From: Streptomyces lincolnensis
GTDB taxonomy: Bacteria; Actinomycetota; Actinomycetes; Streptomycetales; Streptomycetaceae
DNA length: 64,000 nt
NCBI RefSeq assembly: GCF_001685355.1
Contig: NZ_CP016438.1
Span: 2,170,001-2,234,000, forward strand
Direction of reading: 5' to 3'
Both the position numbers and the translations under genes were made by a program. A model generated the notes under the pieces. The model was not told the DNA's origin and searched no databases. It was given only the letters and a program-made list of their open reading frames with translations. Shown here one piece after another: positions 31,681 to 41,411 of this stretch (positions within the stretch are counted from its first letter, which is position 1; the number at the start of each line of letters is the position of its first letter).

Positions 31681-32505
31681 ATGGCGACACAGACCACGTA
31701 CGGAGCCCGTGACCACGCGCGCGCCCAGGAGGGCGCCCGCGCCGAGGCGATGCCCGTCGTCCCGGCCCGGGACTGGCCCGAGCCTCCCTGCGAGGCGGAC
31801 CGCCTGGTGTGGGCCGAGACGGTCGCGGGCGGCAACTACACCCACCGGATGCTGGCCCGCGGCACCGAGCTGCGCCTGACCGATCCGCGCGGTGACGCCT
31901 GCGCCCACCTGCTGCTGTACGCGGCCGACCGCCCCTGGGAGCGGCTGAACGTCGCCGACACGGTGAAGGTCCAGTGGAACGCCTACCTCGGCGAGGGGCA
32001 GCTGCTCCTCTCCGACCAGGGCCGCGTCCTCGCCTCGGTCGTCGCCGACGGCTCCGGCCGGCACGACGCCCTGTGCGGCACCTCCACCCTGGCCCGCAAC
32101 ACCGGGCGCTACGGCGACGGCACTCCCCAGGGCCCCTCCCCCGCGGGCCGCGAGCTGTTCAAGCTGGCCGCGGCGAAGAACGGCCTCCAGCCGCGCGACC
32201 TGCCGCCGTCCCTGTCCTTCTTCCAGGGCGTGGAGGTCCGCGAGGACGGCGTCCTGGACTTCACCGGCTCGGCCGGCCCCGGCGCACACGTCACCCTGCG
32301 CGCCGAGCAGGACGTCACCGTGCTGATCGCCAACGTGCCGCATCCCTGTGACCCGCGCCCCGAGTACGTCAGCACCCCGCTGGAGGTGCTCGCCTGGCGC
32401 GCCGAGGCCACCCGCCCCGGCGACCCGCTGTGGGACGCCACTCCCGAGGGCCGCCGCGCCTTCCTCAACACCGTCGAATTCCTCGCCGCGAGGGGGCTCG
32501 CATGA
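31681..32505 (+). CDS. DUF1989 protein: urea-carboxylase-associated / carboxyguanidine deiminase subunit 1
   Basis: A 274-residue DUF1989 protein, long annotated as urea carboxylase-associated protein. Conserved parts are YTHRMLARGTELRLTD, HDALCGTSTL and PSLSFFQGVEV. GGAGGT precedes the ATG by 6 nt. Published work showed that paired DUF1989 proteins beside this carboxylase act together as carboxyguanidine deiminase (CgdAB), turning carboxyguanidine into allophanate. The stop overlaps the next ATG (ATGA). Assignment of the individual subunit as A or B is left open. Confidence 0.85.
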   Translation: MATQTTYGARDHARAQEGARAEAMPVVPARDWPEPPCEADRLVWAETVAGGNYTHRMLARGTELRLTDPRGDACAHLLLYAADRPWERLNVADTVKVQWNAYLGEGQLLLSDQGRVLASVVADGSGRHDALCGTSTLARNTGRYGDGTPQGPSPAGRELFKLAAAKNGLQPRDLPPSLSFFQGVEVREDGVLDFTGSAGPGAHVTLRAEQDVTVLIANVPHPCDPRPEYVSTPLEVLAWRAEATRPGDPLWDATPEGRRAFLNTVEFLAARGLA

Positions 32506-33134
32506 AAGCCGCCGCTCCTGTGAAGACCGTCGTTCCCGCCCGCGCCGCCTGGTCGGCCGTCGTCCGCGCCGGCGAGACGCTCACCATCACCGACCTGCAC
32601 GGCAACCAGGCCGTCGACTTCCTCGTCTACGACGCCCAGGACACCTCGGTCCGCTACAGCGCCCCCGACACCGTCCACGCCCAGGGCGGGATCTTCCTGA
32701 CCACGGGCAGCGTGCTGATGTCGAACGAGTACACCCCGCTGATGACGGTGGTCGCCGACGACGTGGGCCGGCACGACACGGTCGGCGGCGCCTGCTCCAA
32801 GGAGTCCAACACCCTGCGCTACGGCCACCACACCTGGTCGCAGCACGCCTGCGTGGACAACTTCCTGGCCGAGGGCGCGAAGTACGGCCTCGGCAAGCGC
32901 GACCTCGTCTCCAACATCAACTGGTACATGAACGTGCCGGTCGAGAAGGACGGCACCCTCGGCATCGTCGACGGCCTGTCCGCGCCGGGACTGTCCCTGA
33001 CCCTGCGCGCCGAGCGGGACGTCCTCGTCCTGGTCTCCAACTGCCCGCAGATCAACAACCCGTGCAACGGCTTCGAGCCGACGGCGGTGGAGATGACGAT
33101 CACCGGAGCCGGCGAGCGAGGGGCCACCGCATGA
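32502..33134 (+). CDS. DUF1989 protein: carboxyguanidine deiminase subunit 2
   Basis: A 210-residue DUF1989 protein with DLHGNQAVDFLVYDA near the N-terminus, VGRHDTVGGACSKESN, and the C-terminal LVSNCPQINNPCNGFEPTAV containing the conserved Cys residues. It is coupled at both ends: ATGA with the first DUF1989 gene and ATGA with the carboxylase. This fits a fixed complex made from one transcript. Role as for its partner. Confidence 0.85.
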   Translation: MKAAAPVKTVVPARAAWSAVVRAGETLTITDLHGNQAVDFLVYDAQDTSVRYSAPDTVHAQGGIFLTTGSVLMSNEYTPLMTVVADDVGRHDTVGGACSKESNTLRYGHHTWSQHACVDNFLAEGAKYGLGKRDLVSNINWYMNVPVEKDGTLGIVDGLSAPGLSLTLRAERDVLVLVSNCPQINNPCNGFEPTAVEMTITGAGERGATA

Positions 33135-36100
33135 GCTTCGACACCCTGCTGGTCGCCAACCGGGGCGAGATAGCGGTCCGGATCATCCGTACTGCCCGCG
33201 CCCTGGGTCTCAGGACCGTGGCGGTGTACTCCGACGCCGACCGCTCGGCCCCGCACGTCCGGCTCGCCGACGAGGCGGTGCGGCTCGGCCCGGCGCCCGC
33301 GAAGGAGTCGTACCTCGACGCCGACCTGGTGCTGAAAGCGGCCAAGGACACCGGCGCGGGCGCGATCCATCCCGGCTACGGCTTCCTGTCCGAGGACGCC
33401 GGGTTCGCGCGGCGGTGCGAGGAGGCCGGGATCGTCTTCGTGGGGCCCACGCCCGAGCAGCTGAAGCTGTTCGGCGCCAAGCACACCGCGCGGGCGGCGG
33501 CCGAGGCGGCGGGAGTGCCGCTGGCACCGGGGACCGGGCTGCTGGGCTCGGTGGACGAGGCGCTGTCCGCGGCGGCCGCCATCGGCTATCCCGTCATGCT
33601 CAAGGCGACCGGCGGGGGCGGCGGCATCGGCATGTCGGCCTGTCGCTCCGCCGGCGAACTCACGGATGCCTGGGAGCGGGTGCAGCGCGTGGCCGCCGCC
33701 TCCTTCTCCTCGGCCGGCGTCTTCCTGGAACGGCTGGTGGAGCACGCCCGCCATGTCGAGGTGCAGGTCTTCGGCGACGGCGACGGCACCGTGGTCACCT
33801 TCGGGGACCGCGACTGCACCCTCCAGCGCCGCCACCAGAAGGTGCTGGAGGAGGCCCCGGCCCCCGGCCTGCCCGCCCACGTCCGCGAGCAACTGAAGGT
33901 CGCCGCACGCGACTTGTGCGCGTCGGTCGACTACCGCTCCGCCGGGACCGTCGAGTTCGTCTACGACGCCGCCCACGAGGAGGCCTGGTTCCTGGAGGTC
34001 AACACCCGCCTCCAGGTGGAGCATCCGGTCACCGAGGAGATCTACGGCGTCGACCTGGTCGAGTGGATGCTCCGCCTCGCCCGCGGCGAGACACACGTCG
34101 TCCGCGCCCCCGGCCCGGCGCGCGGCCACGCCGTCGAGGCGCGCCTGTACGCCGAGGATCCCTCCCGCGACCACCGGCCCGGCGCGGGCCTGCTGACCCG
34201 GGTGGAGTTCCCGCCGGGCGTGCGGGTCGACGGCTGGGTGGAGACCGGCACCGAGGTGACGACGTCGTACGACCCGATGCTCGCGAAGATCATCGCGTAC
34301 GGCCCGGACCGGCAGCGCGCGCTGGAGCGGCTGGACGAGGCCCTGGCCCGCACCCGTGTCGACGGCATCGAGACCAACCTGGGCCTGGTGCGGGCGGCGC
34401 TCACCCGGCCGGACTTCCGGCGGGCCGCGCACTCCACCGCGACGCTCGCCTCCGTGAGCGACCCGACGCCCCGGATCGAGGTCGTCGCGGGCGGCACGCT
34501 CACCACCGTGCAGGACTGGCCGGGCCGTACCGGTCACTGGCAGGTCGGGGTGCCGCCGTGCGGCCCGATGGACGACCGTTCCTTCCGGCTCGGCAACCGC
34601 GCGCTCGGCAACGACGAGAGCGCGCCGGGCCTCGAATGCACGCTCCAGGGGCCGGCGCTGCGGTTCACGCACCCCACGACCGTGTGTGTGACGGGCGCGC
34701 CGGCCCCGGTCACCGTGGACGGCACGCCCATCGCCCAGTGGGAGCCGGTGCCGGTTCCGGCGGGCGCCGTACTGGAGATCGGCGCCCCCCACGCCCACGG
34801 CCTGCGGACCTACGTGCTGTTCGCCGGAGGTCTCGACGTCCCCGCCTTCCTGGGCAGCGCGAGCACCTTCACGCTCGGCCGGTTCGGCGGGCACGGCGGC
34901 CGGGCGCTGCGCACCGGGGATGTGCTGCACGGCGGAGGCCCGGCCGAGGGGGCCGAGGGGACACCGGTCACCGACATCCCCTCCTACGGCTCGACGTGGC
35001 ACATCGGCGCCGTCGAAGGCCCGCATGCCGCCCCGGAGTTCTTCACCGAGGACGACATCCACGACTTCTACGCCGCCGACTGGAAGGTCCACTTCAACTC
35101 GGCGCGCACCGGTGTCCGCCTGGTCGGCCCGAAGCCGCGCTGGGCGCGCACCGACGGCGGCGAGGCGGGCCTGCACCCCTCCAACATCCATGACACCCCA
35201 TACTCCGTCGGCGCCGTCGACTACACGGGCGACATGCCGGTGCTGCTCGGCCCGGACGGCCCCTCGCTCGGCGGGTTCGTGTGCCCGGCGACGGTCGCTT
35301 CGTGGGAACGCTGGAAGCTGGGCCAGCTGCGGCCCGGCGACACGGTCAACTTCGTCCCGGTGCACGTCGACGGCTCGGACCGCCCGGCCATCGTGGACGG
35401 CGGCATCCTCGCCCGCGACGGCGACGTGACCTACCGCCGCAGCGGCGACGACAACCTGCTGGTCGAGTTCGGCCCCATGCAGCTGGACCTGGCCCTGCGG
35501 ATGCGCGTCCACGCCCTGATGGAGGCGGTGGCCGGACAGGGCCCGGAGGGCATCACCGACCTCACCCCCGGCATCCGCTCCCTCCAGATCCAGGCGGACC
35601 CGAACCGCCTCCCCCAGCCCGAACTCCTCGCCGCCGTCCGGGAGATCACCGCTTCCCTGCCCCCGACCGACGAACTGGTGGTCCCCTCCCGCACGGTCCA
35701 TCTCCCCCTGTCCTGGGACGACCCGGCGACCCGCGAGGCGATCGCCCGCTACATGGCGGGCGTCCGCGACGACGCGCCCTGGTGCCCGTGGAACATCGAG
35801 TTCATCCGCCGCGTCAACGGCCTGGAGTCCGTCGAGGACGTCCACCGCACGGTCTTCGACGCCGAATACCTCGTCCTGGGCCTGGGAGACGTCTACCTGG
35901 GCGCCCCCGTGGCCACCCCGCTCGACCCGCGCCACCGCCTGGTGACCACCAAGTACAACCCGGCGCGCACCTGGACGGCGGAGAACTCCGTCGGCATCGG
36001 CGGCGCGTACCTGTGCGTGTACGGCATGGAGGGTCCCGGCGGCTACCAGTTCGTGGGCCGGACGACCCAGGTGTGGTCGGCCTGGCAGCAGCGGGGCGCG

Positions 36101-36646
36101 TTCGAGCCGGGCTCGCCCTGGCTGCTGCGCTTCTTCGACCGGATCAGGTGGTATCCGGTGGACGCGGACGAACTCCTTCAGCTGCGCGCCGACATCATCT
36201 CCGGCCGCTTCGTCCCGCGCATCGAGGAGGGCACCTTCTCGCTCGCCGAGTACCAGGCCTTCCTGGCCGAGCACGCCGGGTCCGTCGCGGAGTTCAGGTC
36301 CCGCCAGCAGGCGGCCTTCTCGGCGGAACGGGACGCCTGGGAGGCCGCGGGCGAGTTCACCCGCGCCGAAGCCGTGGCCGCGCCGGCCGCACCCCCGAAG
36401 GACATCGAGATCCCCGCGGGCGGCCGCCTGGTGGAAGCCGAGTTCGCCGCCTCCGTATGGCAGGTGAACGTCGAACCCGGCGACACCGTGACGGCCGGAC
36501 AACCGCTGCTCACCCTGGAGGCCATGAAGATGGAGTCCCGGGTGCCCGCGCCGATCACCGGCGTGGTCGCGGAGATCCTGGCCGGACCGGGTGACCAGGT
36601 GGAGGCGGGAACGGCCCTGGTCGTCCTGGCCCCCGCCGCTCAGTGA
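33131..36646 (+). CDS. Biotin-dependent guanidine/urea carboxylase
   Basis: A 1171-residue enzyme with the full domain order: biotin carboxylase (1-450, LLVANRGEIAVRIIRTARAL; ATGGGGGIGMSACRS as the ATP-grasp glycine-rich loop), carboxyltransferase built from KipI/KipA-like halves (about 455-1070, LTTVQDWPGRTGHWQVGVPP), and a C-terminal biotinyl domain with LEAMKMES, where the Lys is biotinylated. It carboxylates guanidine or urea with bicarbonate and ATP. The two DUF1989 genes upstream favour guanidine, giving carboxyguanidine. A 24-bp duplication covers the stop codon. Confidence 0.92.
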   Translation: MSFDTLLVANRGEIAVRIIRTARALGLRTVAVYSDADRSAPHVRLADEAVRLGPAPAKESYLDADLVLKAAKDTGAGAIHPGYGFLSEDAGFARRCEEAGIVFVGPTPEQLKLFGAKHTARAAAEAAGVPLAPGTGLLGSVDEALSAAAAIGYPVMLKATGGGGGIGMSACRSAGELTDAWERVQRVAAASFSSAGVFLERLVEHARHVEVQVFGDGDGTVVTFGDRDCTLQRRHQKVLEEAPAPGLPAHVREQLKVAARDLCASVDYRSAGTVEFVYDAAHEEAWFLEVNTRLQVEHPVTEEIYGVDLVEWMLRLARGETHVVRAPGPARGHAVEARLYAEDPSRDHRPGAGLLTRVEFPPGVRVDGWVETGTEVTTSYDPMLAKIIAYGPDRQRALERLDEALARTRVDGIETNLGLVRAALTRPDFRRAAHSTATLASVSDPTPRIEVVAGGTLTTVQDWPGRTGHWQVGVPPCGPMDDRSFRLGNRALGNDESAPGLECTLQGPALRFTHPTTVCVTGAPAPVTVDGTPIAQWEPVPVPAGAVLEIGAPHAHGLRTYVLFAGGLDVPAFLGSASTFTLGRFGGHGGRALRTGDVLHGGGPAEGAEGTPVTDIPSYGSTWHIGAVEGPHAAPEFFTEDDIHDFYAADWKVHFNSARTGVRLVGPKPRWARTDGGEAGLHPSNIHDTPYSVGAVDYTGDMPVLLGPDGPSLGGFVCPATVASWERWKLGQLRPGDTVNFVPVHVDGSDRPAIVDGGILARDGDVTYRRSGDDNLLVEFGPMQLDLALRMRVHALMEAVAGQGPEGITDLTPGIRSLQIQADPNRLPQPELLAAVREITASLPPTDELVVPSRTVHLPLSWDDPATREAIARYMAGVRDDAPWCPWNIEFIRRVNGLESVEDVHRTVFDAEYLVLGLGDVYLGAPVATPLDPRHRLVTTKYNPARTWTAENSVGIGGAYLCVYGMEGPGGYQFVGRTTQVWSAWQQRGAFEPGSPWLLRFFDRIRWYPVDADELLQLRADIISGRFVPRIEEGTFSLAEYQAFLAEHAGSVAEFRSRQQAAFSAERDAWEAAGEFTRAEAVAAPAAPPKDIEIPAGGRLVEAEFAASVWQVNVEPGDTVTAGQPLLTLEAMKMESRVPAPITGVVAEILAGPGDQVEAGTALVVLAPAAQ

Positions 36647-36670
36647 GACCTGGCCCCCGCCGCTCAGTGA
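36625..36670. repeat. 24-bp tandem duplication across the carboxylase stop codon
   Basis: The 22-bp unit starting CCTGGCCCCCGCCGCTCAGT and ending GA lies at 36625-36646 and 36649-36670. Each copy ends in TGA; the first is the gene's stop. The duplicate pushes the allophanate hydrolase further downstream (ATG at 36685). Confidence 0.95.
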
Positions 36671-36684
36671 AACAGGAGAAGCAG

Positions 36685-38346
36685 ATGTCCCGCACCGTCG
36701 CCCGCGTCCGGGCCGCCTACGCCCGTATCGAGGCCGTGAACCGCCCCGAGATCTGGATCGACCTGCGCCCGGCACCGGAGGTCGAGGCAGAGGCCCGTGC
36801 GGTCGACGAGCGGCTCGCCGCGGGCGACCACCTCCCTCTCGCCGGCCGCCTGTTCGCCGCCAAGGGCAACATCGACGTGGCCGGCCTGCCCACCACCGCG
36901 GGCTGCCCGTCGTACGCCTACGCCCCCGAGGCGGACGCGCCGGTCGTCGCCCGCCTCCGTGCCGCCGGCGCGATCGTGCTGGGCACCACGAACCTGGACC
37001 AGTTCGCGACGGGCCTGGTGGGGACCCGGTCGCCGTACGGCGCGGTCCGCAGCGCGCACGACCCGTCGAGGGTGAGCGGCGGCTCCAGTGCCGGCTCGGC
37101 GGTCGCCGTGGCGCTCGGCATCGTGGATGTCGCGCTCGGCACCGACACCGCGGGCTCGGGCCGCGTCCCGGCCGCCTTCAACGGCATCGTCGGCCTCAAG
37201 CCCACCCGGGGCCTGGTCCCCACGGCGGGTGTCGTCCCGGCCTGCGCGTCGATCGACTGCGTGACCGTCTTCGCCCGCACGCTCCCGGAGGCCGAGCAGG
37301 CCCTCGCGTACATGGCGTCGCCGCCCGACCGCGACCTTGCGCCCCTCCCGCAGCGCGCGCCGGGGCCCTGGCGCATCGCGGTCGCCTCCCGCGCGCACCT
37401 CGGCGAACTGGACGAGGGCTGGGCCGAGGCCTACGACGACGCCGTCGACCGACTGGCCGCGGCGGGCGCGTCGGTACGGGAAATCGACCTCGGCCCCTTC
37501 ATCGAGGCCGCCGCGATGCTCTACCAGGGCGCGTTCGTCGCCGAGCGCTACACGGCCGTGGGGAGCTTTGTCGACAAGGCAACAGCCGAGGGGGATGACT
37601 CCCTCGACCCCACCGTGGCCGGCATCATCACCCGGGCCCGTGACATCCCGGCCCACCGGCTCTTCACCGACACCGCCCACCTGGCGACCCTGCGCACCCG
37701 CGCCCTGGCGGAACTGGCCGACGCCGACGCCCTGTTGCTGCCGACCACTCCCGGCCACCCGACCCTCGCCGACGTGGCCGCCGACCCGCTGGGCGCCAAC
37801 GCCCGGCTGGGCCGCTTCACCAACTCCACCAATCTCTTCGACCTGGCGGCGGTCGCCGTCCCGGCCGGCGAGGTCGACGGCCTCCCCTTCGGCGTCATGC
37901 TGATCGGCCCGGCTTTCACGGACGAGCGCCTCGCGAGGGTCGCGGCGCTCCTCCAGCCGGAGACCGAGCTGGCGGTGGTGGGAGCCCACCTGACGGGCCA
38001 GCCCCTGAACCCCCAACTCCTGTCCCTGGGCGCCCGTTTCTCCCGTACGACCACGACGGCCCCCGTGTACCGCTTGCACGCCCTGGCGACCCAGCCGCCC
38101 AAGCCGGGCCTGGTCCACGTCGGCGAGGGTGGCGCGGCGATCGAAACGGAGGTCTGGCGCCTGCCGGCGGAGGGCCTGGGCCGCCTCCTGGCCGCCCTCC
38201 CCCGCCCGATGGCACTGGGCAGGGTGGAACTGGCGAACGGAACCCAGGTTCCAGGGTTCTTGTGCGAACCAGAGGCCCTGACAAACGCCGAGGACATCAC
38301 GCGATACGCGAGCTGGCGGAACTATCTGGAGCACAGGGAAAGCTGA
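36685..38346 (+). CDS. atzF: Allophanate hydrolase
   Basis: A 553-residue amidase-signature enzyme. The catalytic Ser-cisSer-Lys triad lies in KGNIDVAGLP (Lys) and GGSSAGSAVAVALGIVDVAL; the nucleophile follows in DTAGSGRVPAAFNGIVGLKP. The C-terminal domain (about 440-550; EVWRLPAEGLGRLLAALP) is the specialised allophanate hydrolase domain. It converts allophanate to ammonia and CO2, the last step after the carboxylase and deiminase. AGGAG lies 6 nt before the ATG. The gap from the carboxylase is only 38 nt, so it is the same operon. Confidence 0.93.
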   Translation: MSRTVARVRAAYARIEAVNRPEIWIDLRPAPEVEAEARAVDERLAAGDHLPLAGRLFAAKGNIDVAGLPTTAGCPSYAYAPEADAPVVARLRAAGAIVLGTTNLDQFATGLVGTRSPYGAVRSAHDPSRVSGGSSAGSAVAVALGIVDVALGTDTAGSGRVPAAFNGIVGLKPTRGLVPTAGVVPACASIDCVTVFARTLPEAEQALAYMASPPDRDLAPLPQRAPGPWRIAVASRAHLGELDEGWAEAYDDAVDRLAAAGASVREIDLGPFIEAAAMLYQGAFVAERYTAVGSFVDKATAEGDDSLDPTVAGIITRARDIPAHRLFTDTAHLATLRTRALAELADADALLLPTTPGHPTLADVAADPLGANARLGRFTNSTNLFDLAAVAVPAGEVDGLPFGVMLIGPAFTDERLARVAALLQPETELAVVGAHLTGQPLNPQLLSLGARFSRTTTTAPVYRLHALATQPPKPGLVHVGEGGAAIETEVWRLPAEGLGRLLAALPRPMALGRVELANGTQVPGFLCEPEALTNAEDITRYASWRNYLEHRES

Positions 38347-38349
38347 TCA

Positions 38350-38407
38350 CCCTAAGGGGCGCGGGGAACTGCGCGACCAGCCACGACCGGCGCGCAGCCA
38401 CCCGACA
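38350..38407. repeat. Streptomyces intergenic repeat (GGGGCGCGGGGAACTGCGCG type)
   Basis: AAGGGGCGCGGGGAACTGCG followed by CGACCAGCCACGACCGGCGC is a sequence I recognise as extremely common between convergent Streptomyces genes. It lies between the convergent allophanate hydrolase and helicase genes and can fold into hairpins, so it probably also terminates both. Confidence 0.65.
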
Positions 38408-38410
38408 AGA

Positions 38411-41227
38411 TCACCCCACCGACGAGTAGGCCACAACCCCCCGCAGCAACTGATCAACCGCCTTGCGCGCGTTCTTGGCGACGGTCGAGCTCTCCCCGCC
38501 GGACACGGGAGCCGCCGCCGAGATCTGCCCGAGCACGTCGATCACCTGCTTGCACCAGCGCACGAAGTCCCCCGCCGGCATCTCCGCCTCACGCAGGACC
38601 TCGTCGAGCCCCTTGCCCGACGCCCACATGTACGCGGCCCAGGCGAACCCGAGATCCGGCTCGCGCTGCCCGACGCCCTCGGTCTGGCTGATCCGGAAGT
38701 CCTCCTCCAGGGCGTCCAGCCGCCCCCAGATCCGCACCATCTCCCCGAGCGCGGCCTTGGCCTTGCCCGAGGGCAGCTTCGGCGCCATCGCGTCGTCGCC
38801 GACCCGCGACTCGTACACCAGGGCCGAGACACAGGCGGCCAGTTCGGCCGGAGCCAGCCCGTCCCAGACGCCTGCCCGCAGACACTCGCTGGCCAGCAGG
38901 TCGAGCTCACCGTACAACCGGGCGAGCCGCTTGCCGTGTTCGGTGACCTCGTCGCCGCGCAGGTAGTCCAGCTCGGTCAGCAGCGCGACGATCCGGTCGA
39001 AGGTCCGCGCGATGGTGTTCGTGCGCCCCTCGATGCGCCGCTCCAACTGCGAGGTGTCCCGCAGCAGTCGGTGATACCGCTCGGCCCACCGGGCGTGGTC
39101 CTCGCGGTCGTCGCACCCGTGGCAGGCGTGCGCGCGGATCGCCGTCCGCAGCCGGGCGATCTCCCGGTCGTCGGCGGCGTCCGACCGCTTCTTGCGGGCC
39201 CGCTCCGGCGGAATGTGCCCCGCCTTGGTGCGCAGCGCGGAGGCGAGATCCCGACGGGACTGCGGGGAACGCGGGTTGAAGGACTTCGGGATCCGCATCC
39301 GCTCCAGCGCCTCCACGGGCACCGGGAAGTCCATCGACGCGAGCCGCTTGACCTGCCGCTCGGCGGTCAGCACCAGCGGCCGCGGCCCGTCGTGGTGCTC
39401 GAAGCCGCGGTGGCCGTTGGACCGCCCGGCCGGCAGTCCGGGGTCCAGCACCAGTGCCAGGCCCGCGTACTTGCCGGTCGGCACATGGATGACATCACCC
39501 GGCTTGAGCTTCTCCAACGCGACGGCGGCCTCGGCGCGCCGCTGGTTGACGCCCTGGCGGGCCAGCTCGGTCTCCCGGTCCTTCAGGTCGCGCCGCAGTC
39601 GCGCGTACTCCTCGAAGTCGCCGAGGTGGCAGGTCATGGAGGCCTTGTAGCCCTCAAGACCCTCCTCGTTGCGCTGCACCTGGCGCGAGATGCCGACGAC
39701 CGACTTGTCGGCCTGGAACTGCGCGAAGGACGTCTCCAGCAGCTCCCGCGAGCGGTGCCGCCCGAACTGCTCGACGAGGTTGACGGCCATGTTGTACGAC
39801 GGCTTGAAGCTGGACCGCAGCGGATACGTACGCGTGCCGGCCAGTCCCGCGAGGTGCTCGGGGCTGCTCCCGCGCTGCCACAGCACGACCGCGTGGCCCT
39901 CGACATCGATGCCGCGCCGCCCCGCACGCCCCGTCAGCTGGGTGTACTCACCGGGCGTGATGTCGGCGTGCTGCTCGCCGTTCCACTTGACGAGCTTCTC
40001 CAACACCACCGAGCGGGCGGGCATGTTGATGCCCAGGGCGAGCGTCTCGGTCGCGAACACGGCCTTGACCAGGCCGCGGACGAAGAGCTCCTCGACGACC
40101 TCCTTGAACGTCGGCAGCATGCCCGCGTGGTGGGCTGCGATACCGCGCTCCAGGCCCTCCAGCCATTCGTAGTACCCGAGGACGTGCAGGTCCTCGGTCG
40201 GGATGGAGGCGGTGCGCTCCTCCACCAGCGACCGCACCCGCTCCCGCGCCTCGTCGTCGTTCAGTCGCAGCCCCGCGTGCAGGCACTGCTGGACCGCGGC
40301 CTCGCAGGCGGCGCGGCTGAAGATGAACGTGATGGCGGGGAGCAGTCCCTCGGCGTCGAGCCGTTCGATGACCTCGGGCCGGCTCGGCGTCCACACCCGC
40401 GAACGCTGGCGGCGCTCACGCTCCCGGTCGGCCTCGCGCATCGAACGGCCGCGTCTGCGGTCCTGGTACGACGGACGCTGTGCCTCCATCCGGGCCAGCC
40501 GGGTGAGGTCGGGGTTGACGGCCTTCTTGCTGCCCTCACCCTCCTCGAACAGGTCGTACATCCGCCGGCCGGCCAGCACGTGCTGGAACAGCGGTACGGG
40601 CCGGTGCTCGGAGACGATCACCTCGGTGTCGCCGCGGACGGTGTCGAGCCAGTCGCCGAACTCCTCGGCGTTGGACACGGTCGCCGAGAGCGAGACCAGC
40701 GTGACCGACTCGGGGAGGTGGATGATCACCTCTTCCCATACGGCGCCCCGGAAGCGGTCGGAGAGGTAGTGCACCTCGTCCATGACCACGTATCCGAGGC
40801 CGAGCAGGGTCTGCGAGCCCGCGTAGAGCATGTTCCGCAGCACCTCGGTGGTCATCACGACCACCGGGGCATCGGAGTTGACGCTGTTGTCGCCGGTGAG
40901 CAGGCCCACCTTCTCGGCGCCGTAGCGGCGGCACAGGTCGGCGTACTTCTGGTTCGACAGCGCCTTGATGGGTGTCGTGTAGAAACACTTCTTGCCCTGC
41001 TGGAGGGCGAGGTGGACGGCGAACTCGCCGACGATCGTCTTGCCGGAGCCGGTGGGCGCGGCCACCAGAACGCCCTTCCCCGCCTCGAGAGCCTGACAGG
41101 CCTCGATCTGGAAGGGGTCGAGGCCGAAGTCGTACATCTCGCGGAAGGTAGCGAGCGCGGTGGCCTGCTCGACAGCGCGCCTGCGTGCTGCCGCGTACCG
41201 CTCGGCCGGGGAGAGGTCCTCTGTCAT
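38411..41227 (-). CDS. helY: Ski2/HelY-type DEVH-box RNA helicase
   Basis: A 938-residue superfamily 2 helicase. Motif I is APTGSGKTIVGEF, Ia TPIKALSNQKY, II (DEVH) VMDEVHYLSD, III SLSATVSN, VI QLTGRAGRRGID. The C-terminal DSHCT domain occupies about residues 740-935. It resembles actinobacterial HelY and the eukaryotic exosome helicases Mtr4/Ski2, pointing to RNA processing or decay. The ATG at 41227 was preferred over an in-frame start at 41254. Synteny suggests the SCO1631 orthologue. The upstream gap to vanX (41228-41411) has no gene. Confidence 0.92.
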   Translation of the reverse strand: MTEDLSPAERYAAARRRAVEQATALATFREMYDFGLDPFQIEACQALEAGKGVLVAAPTGSGKTIVGEFAVHLALQQGKKCFYTTPIKALSNQKYADLCRRYGAEKVGLLTGDNSVNSDAPVVVMTTEVLRNMLYAGSQTLLGLGYVVMDEVHYLSDRFRGAVWEEVIIHLPESVTLVSLSATVSNAEEFGDWLDTVRGDTEVIVSEHRPVPLFQHVLAGRRMYDLFEEGEGSKKAVNPDLTRLARMEAQRPSYQDRRRGRSMREADRERERRQRSRVWTPSRPEVIERLDAEGLLPAITFIFSRAACEAAVQQCLHAGLRLNDDEARERVRSLVEERTASIPTEDLHVLGYYEWLEGLERGIAAHHAGMLPTFKEVVEELFVRGLVKAVFATETLALGINMPARSVVLEKLVKWNGEQHADITPGEYTQLTGRAGRRGIDVEGHAVVLWQRGSSPEHLAGLAGTRTYPLRSSFKPSYNMAVNLVEQFGRHRSRELLETSFAQFQADKSVVGISRQVQRNEEGLEGYKASMTCHLGDFEEYARLRRDLKDRETELARQGVNQRRAEAAVALEKLKPGDVIHVPTGKYAGLALVLDPGLPAGRSNGHRGFEHHDGPRPLVLTAERQVKRLASMDFPVPVEALERMRIPKSFNPRSPQSRRDLASALRTKAGHIPPERARKKRSDAADDREIARLRTAIRAHACHGCDDREDHARWAERYHRLLRDTSQLERRIEGRTNTIARTFDRIVALLTELDYLRGDEVTEHGKRLARLYGELDLLASECLRAGVWDGLAPAELAACVSALVYESRVGDDAMAPKLPSGKAKAALGEMVRIWGRLDALEEDFRISQTEGVGQREPDLGFAWAAYMWASGKGLDEVLREAEMPAGDFVRWCKQVIDVLGQISAAAPVSGGESSTVAKNARKAVDQLLRGVVAYSSVG

Positions 41228-41411
41228 CTTGTCTACGAGACTACCCGCCACCACTGACAGTCCACTCGATCTTTATCGACCGTCCCGCATCCCAGAACGA
41301 CCGGGGACGCCCGGCGACGCCCGGCGGCCGCGGCTCGGGGTCCAGGACAGCGGCCGTCGGCATCCGCCCCGAGCCCCGTGCCGCCCTTCGCCCTCGCCCT
41401 CCCCCGGCGTC

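Noticed and set aside
32819..36775. Very long open frame on the minus strand opposite the carboxylase
   Set aside because: It is the GC-rich antisense shadow of a well-supported biotin carboxylase; it has no domain and low-complexity composition. The same applies to 5749-9009 plus, 38936-41257 plus and 2359-4671 plus.
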